Below, piece by piece: positions 44,673-56,599 of a DNA stretch of 64,000 nucleotides. Each line of letters opens with the position of its first letter. The first letter of the stretch is position 1. This stretch comes from Oricola nitratireducens (GTDB lineage Bacteria > Pseudomonadota > Alphaproteobacteria > Rhizobiales > Rhizobiaceae), in the NCBI RefSeq assembly GCF_014904745.1, contig NZ_JACZCS010000004.1, forward strand, positions 62,001 to 126,000, read 5' to 3'. Position numbers and translations under genes: made by a program. Below the pieces are notes generated by a model that searched no databases, was not told the DNA's origin, and saw nothing but the letters and a program-made list of their open reading frames with translations.

Positions 44673-45137
44673 ATGGCAGTCGCTTTGACAATCCAGGAAT
44701 ATCTCGACGACAACCACATTCCGTTCGAGGTGATGAAGCATCGCAAGACGGCAAACGCCAGCGGGACGGCGGAAGCCAGCCATATCTCCGGCGACAACCT
44801 GGCCAAGGGCGTGGTCCTCAAGTGGGACCAAGGCTATATGCTCGCCGTTGTGCCTGCGTCGCGGCAGATCGATCTTGAGCGAATCCGCTCGATGGTCGGC
44901 GACAATGTGGAACTGGCGACCGAGGACGAGGCAAGCATGCTGTTTCCCGATTGCGATGCCGGCGCGGTTCCGCCGCTCGGCGTGCCGTACCGGGTCAGCT
45001 GCGTGGTGGACGAACGGCTCGAGGGCCGTGACGACATCTATTTCGAGGGCGGCGACCACAAGAGCCTCGTACATGTCGCGGGCGACGAGTTCGGCCGGCT
45101 GATGTATGGCGTGCCGCACGGGCGTATCTGCGGCTGA
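44673..45137 (+). CDS. YbaK/ProX-type aminoacyl-tRNA deacylase
   Basis: This 154-residue protein is a YbaK/EbsC-fold editing protein: EYLDDNHIPFEVMKHRKTANASGTAEASH, AKGVVLKWDQGYMLAVVP, and a late PLGVPYRVSCVVDERL with GGDHKSLVHV. It removes mischarged amino acids from tRNA in trans. A precise substrate cannot be fixed, as the Cys-Pro-specific YbaK and ProX types look alike here. It is divergent from metA. Confidence 0.85.
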   Translation: MAVALTIQEYLDDNHIPFEVMKHRKTANASGTAEASHISGDNLAKGVVLKWDQGYMLAVVPASRQIDLERIRSMVGDNVELATEDEASMLFPDCDAGAVPPLGVPYRVSCVVDERLEGRDDIYFEGGDHKSLVHVAGDEFGRLMYGVPHGRICG

Positions 45138-45307
45138 TTGCCGGCGCGGTTTCGGTCGCACGAAATCTTTTCCACCTGTCCGGCCCAGCATGCGAAAATG
45201 CACGGGTGGAAACCGGGCATGGTCAATCCGGTCGCGGGCCGGCTTTGATGCGAATCAAGGCCGGCGATGGTGCGTTCGCTAGGATCGCCGCAAATCGGAG
45301 ACGGAAA

Positions 45308-46021
45308 ATGACGGGCTGGAAAAAACTGGCTATCGCTCTGGGTGTGATCGGAGGCCTCGTTCACGCGGCACATGCCGGGCCGGTTGGCGATTTCGAGGCG
45401 GCGATGCGGCAGGCCTATGGCGATTATCGCGCCGCGCTGTTCGCGACCAATTCCGGCAATGCGGAAAAATCGACGGGTGCGATCGCCGGCTTCAAGGCGA
45501 CGTGGGATACGCTTGCGGGCGCCAACATGCAGCCGCCGCCGCAATATGCCGACGATCCGGACTATGCGGCAACGATGGAACGGGTCTCGGAGATCGCGGA
45601 GACAGCGGGCGACCAGGCGAAAGACGGCGAGCTTGCCGAAGCGCACGAAACCCTCGAAGCCATTCGTAACGAGATCGGCGCGCTGCACGAACGCAACGAC
45701 ATCGTTTCCTTTTCCGACCGCATGAATGCCTATCACGCGAAAATGGAAGAGATCCTCAGCAAGGATTATGTCGGCTTCGATGCGAAGGGCATGAGCATGT
45801 TGTGCGAGGACGCCGCCGTGCTCGGCTATCTCGCCGAACAGATTTCCAGCCATCCGCCGGCTGAAGCGTCGGACCCCGCCTTCGGGAAACTGCTTTCAGC
45901 GATGATGGACAGCGTGGCCGCGCTGACGAAGGCGGCTCGCGACGACGATGCGGAGGCTGCGGCGGCGGCCGTGAAGGGGCTCAAGGTTCCTTATTCGAAG
46001 TTGTTCCTGAATTTCGGATGA
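45308..46021 (+). CDS. Periplasmic helical protein of unknown function
   Basis: The 237-residue product starts MTGWKKLAIALGVIGGLVHAAHAGPVGDFEAAMRQAYGDYRAALF, a signal peptide followed by a four-helix-like alpha-rich domain. It has a single late cysteine and no CXXCH haem motif, although the shape recalls cytochrome c prime relatives. A purine-rich GGAGACGG site precedes the ATG. It may bind a ligand in the periplasm; no function is proposed. Confidence 0.65.
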   Translation: MTGWKKLAIALGVIGGLVHAAHAGPVGDFEAAMRQAYGDYRAALFATNSGNAEKSTGAIAGFKATWDTLAGANMQPPPQYADDPDYAATMERVSEIAETAGDQAKDGELAEAHETLEAIRNEIGALHERNDIVSFSDRMNAYHAKMEEILSKDYVGFDAKGMSMLCEDAAVLGYLAEQISSHPPAEASDPAFGKLLSAMMDSVAALTKAARDDDAEAAAAAVKGLKVPYSKLFLNFG

Positions 46022-46254
46022 TCCGACGATGGTGCGATTTCTTCGCCAGTCGCCCGGATTCTCCGGTATCAGGAATCGATACCGGAAATGGCATGGCCGC
46101 GGGAGCCGTGGCGGCTGTGGAGGTCGCGGACGGGCGGGGGGGCACCAGCGTCACCTTCCAACCATCGCGCAGCGGAAAGGGGGCCGCGTCTTCCCCGAAT
46201 GCGGCGCGACAGGGATGACTTTTCCAAATTGAAGGCGAAGCGGGCCGTCGAAGC
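46022..46254. other. Intergenic region before the FAD oxidoreductase gene
   Basis: A 233-bp stretch with no convincing gene. A short plus-strand frame here has no family character. No promoter pair was recognised. Confidence 0.4.
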
Positions 46255-47298
46255 ATGAGTGAAACGATTGTCATTGGCGGAGGAATCGCCGGCCTGTCTG
46301 CCGCCTGGCGGCTTTGCCGGGAAGGGCACGCCTGCACCGTCGTCGAGGCGGGAAAAACCGGAAACGGCGCGAGCCGTGTTGCCGCCGGATACTGCGAGCC
46401 GGGGCTGGAGCCCGACGAAATCTCCGCCATGGAATGGGAAAGCCTGCGCCTCTGGCCACAAATGGCGAAGGAACTCGAGGCCGAGACCAACTGCGAGATC
46501 GATTTTCGAACCGATGGCCAGTTGCGCATCGCCTATCCGGATACCGAGGCCGAGCTGCTGGCCGATACGGCGCGCCGCCGCGAACTCGGATGGCAGGTCC
46601 GCGTGCTGAGCGGCAGCGAGGCGCGTGTGCTGGAACCAGGCCTGTCCGAAGAGGTGAGCGCCGCCGTTCTTCTTCCGCAGGTATCATGGGTCGATGGCCG
46701 CAAGGCCTGTGCCGCGCTGGCCGCCGCGATCGAGGCGCGTGGCGGACGAATTGTCGAGGGTGTCCGCGTTGAGCGTCTGACCATCCGCGACGGCCGCGTC
46801 AGCGGCGTCGAGACATCCGGCGGCCCGATGCCGGCGGACCGGGTTTTGGTCGCTTCGGGCCACCTGACAAATGATATTGCCGGCCTGCCGGCCGATCTGC
46901 CCGCTTCCTACAGCGTTAAGGGCGTCATCCTGACGCTGAAGACCGACCGCCCCCTCGTCAAACATCTGGTCAAGACGCCGCAAGGCGTGATCTGTCCGCG
47001 CAATGACGGCCGGTTGATCGTTGGCGTGACACGCCATGTCCGCGATACCACGCCGCTTCCCGCGGCGGGCGCGGTGCGGACGATCCTGGAAAGCGCGGTG
47101 CGGGCGGTTCCGGCATTGGAGGGGCTTCCCCTGACGGAAGTCAATGTCGGTTTCCGGCCTTATCTGGAAGGCGACGTCAGCGTGTCGGGCGCGGCGCCGG
47201 GTATCGAGGGGCTTTTCTACTCGCTCGGCCATATGTCGGATGGCTATCTGCGGGCGCCTCTCATGTCGCTGCGTGTCGCCGAGGCGATGCTGGCCTAG
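46255..47298 (+). CDS. FAD-dependent amino-acid oxidase-like oxidoreductase (DAO/ThiO family)
   Basis: The 347-residue protein begins MSETIVIGGGIAGLSAAWRLCREGHACTVVEAG, a Rossmann FAD fold, and continues with a DAO-type substrate domain and the C-terminal LGHMSDGYLRAPLM FAD-contact block. It resembles ThiO/glycine-oxidase. No thiamine gene is near, so a different amine may be oxidised. It ends 10 bp from the convergent HxlR gene. Confidence 0.85.
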   Translation: MSETIVIGGGIAGLSAAWRLCREGHACTVVEAGKTGNGASRVAAGYCEPGLEPDEISAMEWESLRLWPQMAKELEAETNCEIDFRTDGQLRIAYPDTEAELLADTARRRELGWQVRVLSGSEARVLEPGLSEEVSAAVLLPQVSWVDGRKACAALAAAIEARGGRIVEGVRVERLTIRDGRVSGVETSGGPMPADRVLVASGHLTNDIAGLPADLPASYSVKGVILTLKTDRPLVKHLVKTPQGVICPRNDGRLIVGVTRHVRDTTPLPAAGAVRTILESAVRAVPALEGLPLTEVNVGFRPYLEGDVSVSGAAPGIEGLFYSLGHMSDGYLRAPLMSLRVAEAMLA

Positions 47299-47308
47299 CT
47301 GTGGAGGC

Positions 47309-48007
47309 TCAACAGGTTATTACCGGCCGCGCCGGCGGGATGGCGGCGAGGGGGCCGAGGTTCAGCCAGCGGCGCAAGCGGTCGCGGGCGGCTTTGTCGC
47401 CGATCACTTCCAGCCGGTCGGCCGAGATCGCCCTTTCGAGGGCGAGGTCGCCGCGCACGATGTAGATGATGTCCGGCAGCGTGCAGGCGAGATAGAGGTC
47501 CACGTCATAGCCGGGATCGCGCACGCAGAGTTCGCATTTGCCGTTTTCGTTGACGAACCAGTAGATGTCGTCGCCTTCGGCCTGGTCGGTCACATGCAGG
47601 CGGACGACGGTGCGGCTCGGTCCGAAGGCGTCGGCGAGGACGCTGCGCTCGAGGGTCCAGATCAGGAGGCTCAGGTCGATTTCGCCCTCGGCGAGCTCGC
47701 GCCGCGACCACCGCTGTCCCCAGCGGCCCAGCAATTCGATGACCGGCACGAACTCGCGGCCCTGTTCGGTCAGGTGGTAGGTCGCTCCCCTTCCGCCGGG
47801 ACCGCGCCGCCTCTCCACGACACCCTCGGCCTCGAGCTGTTTCAGGCGGCGGCTCAGCATGGTCTGCGACATCAGCGGGACGCCGCGCCTGATCTCGGAG
47901 AAATGCGTCGCGCCCGCCGACAGGTCGCGGATGATCAGCGGGGTCCACCGCTCGCAGAACAGTTCGGACGCCTTGGCGACGGGGCAGAACTGGCCGTAGC
48001 TCTTCAT
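47309..48007 (-). CDS. HxlR-family transcriptional regulator with C-terminal extension
   Basis: The 232-residue protein has an HxlR winged helix (residues 1-110: FCPVAKASELFCERWTPLIIRDLSAGATHFSEIRRGVPLMSQTMLSRRLKQLEAEGVVERR). It adds an SCP2-like C-terminal domain. HxlR regulators often sense thiol or electrophile stress through Cys8. It is divergent from a methyltransferase gene, and a perfect repeat lies between them. Confidence 0.88.
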   Translation of the reverse strand: MKSYGQFCPVAKASELFCERWTPLIIRDLSAGATHFSEIRRGVPLMSQTMLSRRLKQLEAEGVVERRRGPGGRGATYHLTEQGREFVPVIELLGRWGQRWSRRELAEGEIDLSLLIWTLERSVLADAFGPSRTVVRLHVTDQAEGDDIYWFVNENGKCELCVRDPGYDVDLYLACTLPDIIYIVRGDLALERAISADRLEVIGDKAARDRLRRWLNLGPLAAIPPARPVITC

Positions 48008-48055
48008 GGCACCTTCCTCCTTCGGTCAGAATACCAAGGGTCGGCTTCGGTCGGT

Positions 48056-48074
48056 TAGTGCATTTTCTGCACTA
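48056..48074. promoter_or_regulatory. Perfect inverted repeat in the HxlR/methyltransferase interval
   Basis: TAGTGCA and TGCACTA flank a five-base centre in the 128-bp interval. The size, symmetry and position fit the operator of the neighbouring HxlR regulator, which would control its own gene and the methyltransferase gene. Confidence 0.65.
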
Positions 48075-48135
48075 TTTCGTGAGCATCCGCATTCCTAGTT
48101 TCGTCGCGGGGCGACCAAGGCAAAGGAGACGGGAC

Positions 48136-48951
48136 ATGCAGACCGACCTGACCAATCCAGGGACAAACGACAGCGAACGCGGACAGGTTTCGACGAGCGC
48201 GGCGGAGATCTACGACCGGTTTTTCCTGCCGGCCCTGTTTTCCCGCTGCGCCGCGCCGGTGGCGGAGGCTGCGGGGATCGCGGCCGGGGACAGGGTGCTC
48301 GATGTCGCCTGCGGAACCGGTGCGCTGACGCTCGAGGCGAAACGGCGTGGCACCGCCGTCACCGGTCTCGACCGCAATGCGGAGATGCTCGCCGTCGCCC
48401 GGACCAAGGCGGGCGATATCGACTGGGTGGAGGGGATGGCCGAGAGCCTGCCGATGCGGGATGCCACTTTCGATGCCGTTGTCTCGCAATTCGGCCTGAT
48501 GTTTTTCGAGGACCGTGTCGGGGCGCTTCGCGAGATGCGGCGCGTGCTGAAGCCGGGCGGGCGTATGGCGGTCGCCGTGTGGGGGGCGCTGAAGGACACG
48601 CCCGGCTATTCGGCGATGGTGGAACTGCTCGACCGGTTGTTCGGCGCCGAGACGGCAAGCGCGCTGAATGCGCCCTACTGCCTCGGTGACGCGAATGCAT
48701 TGCGGGCGCTTTTCGCGGAAGCGGGCATGGCCGATGCGCAGATTGTTCGGCATGACAGTGTGGCGGAATTCCCCTCTATCGCGGAATGGGTTCACACGGA
48801 CATCCGGGGATGGACGCTGGCGGACGCGATCGACGATGCGCAATACGCGCAGCTGCGACGCGAGGCGCAGACAGCGCTGGCGGCCTTCGCCGGGGAAAAC
48901 GGCACGGTGCGGTTCGCACATCCGGCGCTGATCGTGACCGCCGGCAAGTGA
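48136..48951 (+). CDS. Class I SAM-dependent methyltransferase
   Basis: The 271-residue enzyme has the SAM-binding block VLDVACGTGALTLEA and the acid loop TGLDRNAEML. A substrate cap typical of UbiE/COQ5-like (Methyltransf_11) enzymes follows. An AAAGGAG ribosome binding site sets the ATG at 48136. The substrate is not known; control by an HxlR regulator would fit a small-molecule detoxification or modification role. Confidence 0.85.
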   Translation: MQTDLTNPGTNDSERGQVSTSAAEIYDRFFLPALFSRCAAPVAEAAGIAAGDRVLDVACGTGALTLEAKRRGTAVTGLDRNAEMLAVARTKAGDIDWVEGMAESLPMRDATFDAVVSQFGLMFFEDRVGALREMRRVLKPGGRMAVAVWGALKDTPGYSAMVELLDRLFGAETASALNAPYCLGDANALRALFAEAGMADAQIVRHDSVAEFPSIAEWVHTDIRGWTLADAIDDAQYAQLRREAQTALAAFAGENGTVRFAHPALIVTAGK

Positions 48952-48955
48952 AGGA

Positions 48956-49798
48956 TCAGGCGCCGCGCTGGCGGGCCAGGAATGCCAGCCGCTCGAACAG
49001 GTGCACGTCCTGCTCGTTCTTCAGGAGGGCGCCATGCAAGTTCGGCAGGGCGTTCTTGGCGTCGGTGCGCAGCGCTTCCGGTTCGACGTCGTCGGCGACC
49101 AGCAGGCGGATCCAGTCGAGCGCCTCGGAGGTCGACGGTTTCTTCTTCAGCCCGGCGACCTCGCGGATCTCGTAGAACCGCGTCAGCGCGGCGCGTACAA
49201 GGTTCTGCTTGATGCCGGGATAGTGGACGTCGACGATCGCCTGCAGCGTCTCCATGTCCGGGAACTTGATGTAGTGGAAGAAACAGCGGCGCAGGAACGC
49301 GTCGGGCAATTCCTTCTCGTTGTTGGAGGTGATGATGACGATCGGCCGGTGCTCCGCGCGGATCGTCTCGCCGGTCTCGTAGACGAAGAACTCCATGCGG
49401 TCGAGCTCCTGCAACAGGTCGTTCGGGAACTCGATGTCGGCCTTGTCGATTTCGTCGATCAGCAGCACCGACTTCCGGTCGGCGGTGAACGCCTCCCACA
49501 GCTTGCCGCGCTTGATATAATTGGAAATGTCCTCGAAGCGGGGATCGCCGAGTTGTGAATCGCGCAGGCGCGAGACCGCGTCATATTCGTAGAGGCCCTG
49601 CTGCGCCTTGGTCGTCGACTTGACGTGCCATTCGATCAGATCGAGGCCGAGGGCGGAAGCGACCTGCTTCGCCAATTCGGTCTTGCCGGTGCCGGGCTCG
49701 CCCTTCACCAGCAGCGGGCGTTCCAGCCTGATGGCGGCGTTGACGGCGACGGTGAGGTCTTTTTCGGCGACATAGGCATCGGTGCCTTCAAACAGCAT
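48956..49798 (-). CDS. MoxR-family AAA+ ATPase
   Basis: The 280-residue AAA+ protein has Walker A GEPGTGKT at residues 33-40, Walker B VLLIDEIDKAD, a sensor ITSNNEKELPDAFLRRC and a C-terminal lid. MoxR proteins work with VWA proteins to assemble or activate complexes. Its expected partner, a CoxE-like VWA protein, lies at 38739-39923 on the same strand. Confidence 0.92.
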   Translation of the reverse strand: MLFEGTDAYVAEKDLTVAVNAAIRLERPLLVKGEPGTGKTELAKQVASALGLDLIEWHVKSTTKAQQGLYEYDAVSRLRDSQLGDPRFEDISNYIKRGKLWEAFTADRKSVLLIDEIDKADIEFPNDLLQELDRMEFFVYETGETIRAEHRPIVIITSNNEKELPDAFLRRCFFHYIKFPDMETLQAIVDVHYPGIKQNLVRAALTRFYEIREVAGLKKKPSTSEALDWIRLLVADDVEPEALRTDAKNALPNLHGALLKNEQDVHLFERLAFLARQRGA

Positions 49799-50038
49799 GC
49801 TCTGGTTCCTCGATGTTTCCGGACGGTCTTAGAAGCCGCGGCCGAATGGGGCAAGCACCTGCATCCGGACGGCTTTCCGTCTGTGACGAATTGCACATCG
49901 CCCGCGCGGGAAATTCGGTATCCCGAAAGCGCCGGGGCACAGGGGGCACTGCCACCAACCCGGTGGCGGGGGGTCCTGCGCAGACCTTGATGCCCCATGG
50001 AAAGCGTGGGACCTCCCATTAAACCGCGATATGCGCGG

Positions 50039-50920
50039 TCAGCGTGTCGGCACCGGTTCGGCGCCGCGATAGTCGTAGAAGCCGCGTCCGGTCTTCCGGC
50101 CGAGCCAGCCGGCCTCGACATATTTCACCAGAAGCGGACAGGGCCGGTACTTCGAATCCGACAGGCCGTCATGCAGCACCTGCATAATGGAGAGGCAGGT
50201 ATCGAGGCCGATGAAGTCCGCCAGTTCGAGCGGTCCCATCGGGTGGTTGGCGCCGAGCTTCATGGCCGTGTCGATCGCCTCGACGGACCCGACGCCCTCA
50301 TAGAGCGTGTAGATCGCCTCGTTGATCATCGGCAGCAATATGCGGTTGACGATGAAGGCCGGGAAATCCTCCGACACGGTCGTCGTCTTGCCGAGCGAAA
50401 CGGCATAGGCCTTCGACGCCTCGAAGGTGACGTCCTCGGTGGCGATGCCGCGCACCAGCTCGACGAGCTTCATGCGCGGCACCGGATTCATGAAATGGAT
50501 ACCCATGAAGCGTTCCGGCCGGTCAGTCGCCGAGGCGAGCCGCGTGATCGAAATCGACGAGGTGTTGGAGGCCAGCATGGCTTCCGGCTTTAGGACCGGG
50601 CACAGCTTGGCGAAGATCGCGCGCTTGACCTCTTCCTTCTCGCTTGCCGCCTCGATCACGAGATCGCAATCGGCGAGATCGTCGAGCGCGCCGGCAGGCG
50701 TGATGCGCGCGGCCGCGTCGCTGGCGTCGCCGGCATCCATCTTGCCGGCCTTTGCCGCGCGGTCCATCGCTTCGACGACCTTGGCCTTGCCGTTTTCCGC
50801 GTTTTCGAGGGAGATGTCGTTCAGAATGACATCATAGCCCGCCGTGGCGCTGACCTGGGCGATGCCGCACCCCATTTGTCCGGCGCCGATCACGCCGATT
50901 GTCTTGATAGTTCCCGTCAT
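50039..50920 (-). CDS. 3-hydroxybutyryl-CoA / 3-hydroxyacyl-CoA dehydrogenase
   Basis: The 293-residue NAD enzyme has the dinucleotide motif GVIGAGQMGCGIA (residues 9-21), SNTSSISIT, MGIHFMNPVPRMKLVELV and the catalytic FIVNRILLPMINEAI and HPMGPLELADFIGLD blocks. It interconverts acetoacetyl-CoA and 3-hydroxybutyryl-CoA in short-chain fatty-acid or butanoate metabolism. The ATG at 50920 has a purine-rich site, and the frame extends upstream without support. Confidence 0.93.
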   Translation of the reverse strand: MTGTIKTIGVIGAGQMGCGIAQVSATAGYDVILNDISLENAENGKAKVVEAMDRAAKAGKMDAGDASDAAARITPAGALDDLADCDLVIEAASEKEEVKRAIFAKLCPVLKPEAMLASNTSSISITRLASATDRPERFMGIHFMNPVPRMKLVELVRGIATEDVTFEASKAYAVSLGKTTTVSEDFPAFIVNRILLPMINEAIYTLYEGVGSVEAIDTAMKLGANHPMGPLELADFIGLDTCLSIMQVLHDGLSDSKYRPCPLLVKYVEAGWLGRKTGRGFYDYRGAEPVPTR

Positions 50921-51049
50921 TTTGTTTCCCGCAGGTTGACCGCCGCATTTTTTCCGCATTGTGCGATTGCTGCGCTGCAATGTAAACCGGGATTGTGGCG
51001 AAGCGGTCATGTCCGCCGCAGATTATGGCAGCGATGCCGCCTTGCGGGA

Positions 51050-51415
51050 TCAGCCGGGATCGAGACCAAGTTCGCGACGAAGCTTGCGGGTGAGTTTCGC
51101 GGCAACGAGGCGGTGGCTTTCGCGCAGATAATCCTTCAGCGCCTCGTCATCCATCGTTTCGGCATTCACGCGCTGGATCCAGCTCATGCCGCGCGAGGCG
51201 AGATAGGGCGCCGGGCGCAGGCCCTGCTGTTCCCGGAGAATGTCGAAGGCGAGATCGGAGACCTTGAATGTGACGGCAAGTTCGTCGCCCCGGCTCCAGC
51301 CGGCGATGGCGAAGACCTTGCCGCCGACTTTCCAGACATGGGCGCCGCCCCATTGGACGACGTGGGTCGTTTGGGGCAGGCCGGCGCAGAATGCGTTATA
51401 GGTTTCGAGCTTCAT
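51050..51415 (-). CDS. MmcQ/YjbR-family protein
   Basis: This 121-residue protein is a full-length MmcQ/YjbR fold (MKLETYNAFCAGLPQTTHVVQWGGAHVWKVGGKVFAIAG, then LAVTFKVSDLAFDILREQQGLRPAPYLASRGMSWIQ). The family is a DNA-binding-like fold with no proven role here. It is isolated between the dehydrogenase and transpeptidase genes. Confidence 0.88.
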   Translation of the reverse strand: MKLETYNAFCAGLPQTTHVVQWGGAHVWKVGGKVFAIAGWSRGDELAVTFKVSDLAFDILREQQGLRPAPYLASRGMSWIQRVNAETMDDEALKDYLRESHRLVAAKLTRKLRRELGLDPG

Positions 51416-51548
51416 GCGGCGACGCTAGACGATCGCAAGGTCCAGGCCCAGAGACGTTCAACGTTTCACGGAATCGATGAACGTCGCCAGCTGCTCGTTT
51501 TCACGCAATTCCGAATGGAAAACCGGCTTCCGCTTCTCCCGGAATTGT

Positions 51549-52964
51549 TCAGTCTATGAACTGGACGGTGGCGCCCTTCGAGACCAGGCGCGCCAGTTCC
51601 GCGGCATCCCAGTTGGTGAGGCGGACGCAGCCATGCGAGTTGGTCTTGCCGATGCGGTCCGGTTCAGGCGTGCCGTGGATTCCGTAGGTCGGTTTCGACA
51701 GGGCGATCCAGATCGAACCCACGGGCCCGTTCGGCCCGGGCGGAATTGTCAGCACGCTCTTGTTGGAGCCCTGCACGAAATTGATTTTCGGATTGTAGGT
51801 GTAGTTCGGATCGAAGGCGACGCGCTCCACCTGGACCGTGCCCGACGGCGACGGCGTGTCGGAGGAGCCGATGGTGGCCGGATAGGCGGCGACGAGGAGG
51901 CCGTTCGCGTCATAGGCACGCACCTGCTCGGCGGCCTTGTCGGCCTCGATGCGGACGACTGGCGTGTCGATGTTGCGGCCGACTGCGGCCACCCGGATCA
52001 CAGTGCCGGGCTGGTAGAAATTCACGTCGGGATTGAGCGATTGCAGGTAGGATTGCGCCATGTGGAAACGCTCGGCCAGCATTTCCACCGGTGAGGTGTA
52101 GGACATGGCGGGAAGTTGGGCCTTCCGGGCATAGTCCTCCGGGATCGATTGCGCGAAGGGCCCGGCCGCATCCTCGGGCGTGATCGTGTATTCGGCGAAG
52201 GCGCCGCCGCCGGTGCGAGCGAGTTCGGCGTCCAGCGTCGCCGCGTCCGAGGGATCGATCAGGACCCCGGTCGCGTCATAGGCCGCGGCGATCGCCTTCC
52301 TGACATTGCTGCCCATCCGGCCGTCGATCACGCCGGGCGAGAAGCCCTCGCGATCGAGCAGGACCTGCAGCCTGGCGACAAGCGGGCCGCCCGAAAGATC
52401 CGAAGGCGATCCGGCGCGCGGAATCGCGGCCGTTTCTGTCGGCGGTGCGGTTTCTTCCGCCGGCGTCTCGCCGATTTGCGGAGCGGGCACGATGTCCGGC
52501 TCATCCGAGGGCGGCGAGATATCCTCCGGCGTGCCCAGCCCGCGCTCGGCAAGCAACTCGTCGAGCGTGCGGATTTCGCCGGGTCCGGTTTGCGGCCGTG
52601 TGTCCAGCGGCGCGCGTTCCACCGTTTCGGGCGACGGAACCGGGTCGGCGGTGGCCGGAGCGTTTCGAGCAGGTCGCGGAGCGGGAGGGAATGCGTTGAC
52701 ATCAGGACCGGGCGGGCTCGCGCGGAGCGGCGGCAGGACGCGCTCGAGAAGGTTGCGCAGCGGCTGCGGTTCCTCGACCGCGATGATCCGATTGGTGCGG
52801 CGATCGAAATAGACACGCCGGCCGTGACGATCGATGAAGAAGCCGACATCCGATTGTGCCACGCGATAGGAATCGCCGGTCCCGCCAGCCTCGGCGAAAG
52901 GCACGGTCGTCATCGATACGGTTGCGAGGAGGGTGAGAAACCGCGCGGAAGTGAAAGCGTGCAT
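51549..52964 (-). CDS. L,D-transpeptidase with peptidoglycan-binding-like domain (YkuD/LdtR-like)
   Basis: The 471-residue protein has a signal peptide. A long Pro/Ala-rich linker (about residues 70-210) follows, then a PG-binding-like region ([31 protein letters not shown]) and a LysM-like stretch ([30 protein letters not shown]). The YkuD domain ends with [25 protein letters not shown], with His and Cys catalytic residues. It forms 3-3 cross-links or attaches proteins to the wall in the periplasm. The ATG at 52964 precedes the signal peptide. Confidence 0.9.
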   Translation of the reverse strand: MHAFTSARFLTLLATVSMTTVPFAEAGGTGDSYRVAQSDVGFFIDRHGRRVYFDRRTNRIIAVEEPQPLRNLLERVLPPLRASPPGPDVNAFPPAPRPARNAPATADPVPSPETVERAPLDTRPQTGPGEIRTLDELLAERGLGTPEDISPPSDEPDIVPAPQIGETPAEETAPPTETAAIPRAGSPSDLSGGPLVARLQVLLDREGFSPGVIDGRMGSNVRKAIAAAYDATGVLIDPSDAATLDAELARTGGGAFAEYTITPEDAAGPFAQSIPEDYARKAQLPAMSYTSPVEMLAERFHMAQSYLQSLNPDVNFYQPGTVIRVAAVGRNIDTPVVRIEADKAAEQVRAYDANGLLVAAYPATIGSSDTPSPSGTVQVERVAFDPNYTYNPKINFVQGSNKSVLTIPPGPNGPVGSIWIALSKPTYGIHGTPEPDRIGKTNSHGCVRLTNWDAAELARLVSKGATVQFID

Positions 52965-53064
52965 TCGATTGTTCCAAGGGGCGTCGACGGACGCCGGATG
53001 TCCCAGGCGCCCAGTATTTGATTCGGTCCCTTCAGAAAACACGATTCGACGACAAACGCGGCGT

Positions 53065-53096
53065 CAAAATGACTGGCCCGGCAACAAGCCGGGCCA
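53065..53096 (-). terminator. Hairpin downstream of clpB
   Basis: TGGCCCGGC and GCCGGGCCA form a perfect 9-bp stem with a five-base loop at 53074-53096, and a weak T run (ATTTTG) follows on the minus strand. It starts 25 bp past the clpB stop. Confidence 0.6.
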
Positions 53097-53120
53097 ATCC
53101 TGTCAAATTCGCCGAAACGA

Positions 53121-55721
<2,601 letters not shown>

Positions 55722-55862
55722 ATCGGTCTCCAATCGACCGGACAGCCTTTGCAAAGCGCTGCCGGTTCATCGTTGACGGGTTCCCGCTTTGCGGCAAACC
55801 ACTGTTCTGGCTGGATATGGTGACTTGATCGGAGGAATAAAAGAGGGGCGCGGACGGAGCGG

Positions 55863-55900
55863 AAAAAAGAAAGACCCGCAGCGGAATTCCGCTGCGGGTC
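55863..55900 (-). terminator. Strong intrinsic terminator of the DUF4167 gene
   Basis: A perfect 12-bp stem (GACCCGCAGCGG / CCGCTGCGGGTC) with an AATT loop at 55873-55900 is followed by TTTCTTTTTT on the minus strand. It lies 37 bp past the gene stop and is the clearest terminator in the window. Confidence 0.9.
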
Positions 55901-55936
55901 CTTGATGGGCTCGGGACCGCGTATTGGCGAAACCGA

Positions 55937-56599
55937 TCAGGCTTCGGCCGTTACCGATTTGCTGCCTTCCGGCTGGGCCTCGGCGCTTTCGGTCGCCGAC
56001 TCGTCCGGATTGGGACGCGGCTTGCGCGGCCGGCGCGGCGTCGAGCGGCGCGGCTGGGCGGCAGCGGCCTGTTCCTGTTCTTCCATTGCGACTTCGACCG
56101 GCGTCTCGCCGATCACCGGCTGCGGCGCCTCGGATGCGTCCTTGCCGTTTGGCTGCGCATTGCCGTCCGGCTGCGCGTCGCCGCGGGCGGCTCCCTGCTG
56201 TCGGTCGCGGTCGCGGCCGCGGCGGTTGCGCTGGTCGCGGTCACCGCCGTCGGAGGCTGCCGCCTCGGGAGCGTTGTCTTCGTCGCCGTCGTCGGAATCC
56301 TGGTCGTCCTGCCCGCGCTCTTCGCGCTGCGCCTGCATCTGGGCCTGGGCGGCCATGATGATCCGGTTGTAGTGCTCGGCGTGCTGCAGGTAGTTTTCGG
56401 CCATGACGTTGTCGCCGGACGAAAGCGCGTCCCGGGCAAGCGTGGCATATTTGTCGGCAATCACCTGTGCATTGCCGCGGATCTTAACGTCCGGGCCGTT
56501 GCTTTCGTAATTGCGGGAAAGCGGGTTTTGGTTACGCCGGTTGTTGCCGCCACTATTGTTGCGGTTACGCTGGCGGCGACCTTGCTGTTGTGGTCTCAT
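55937..56599 (-). CDS. DUF4167 domain protein
   Basis: The 220-residue product opens with a Gln/Arg/Asn-rich region (MRPQQQGRRQRNRNNSGGNNRRNQNPL). It has the conserved block GPDVKIRGNAQVIADKYATLARDALSSGDNVMAENYLQHAEHYNRII, and then a long low-complexity acidic and basic tail. The DUF4167 block is specific to alphaproteobacteria. RNA binding is plausible from the composition but unproven. Confidence 0.9.
   Translation of the reverse strand: MRPQQQGRRQRNRNNSGGNNRRNQNPLSRNYESNGPDVKIRGNAQVIADKYATLARDALSSGDNVMAENYLQHAEHYNRIIMAAQAQMQAQREERGQDDQDSDDGDEDNAPEAAASDGGDRDQRNRRGRDRDRQQGAARGDAQPDGNAQPNGKDASEAPQPVIGETPVEVAMEEQEQAAAAQPRRSTPRRPRKPRPNPDESATESAEAQPEGSKSVTAEA

Noticed and set aside
49951-49967. 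Hairpin GCCACC-AACCC-GGTGGC between the MoxR and dehydrogenase genes
   Set aside because: The stem is only 6 bp and no T run follows on either strand, so it is not called a terminator.
55722-55862. Heat-shock promoter of clpB
   Set aside because: No pair close to the alphaproteobacterial sigma-32 consensus could be seen by eye in the leader, so none is reported.
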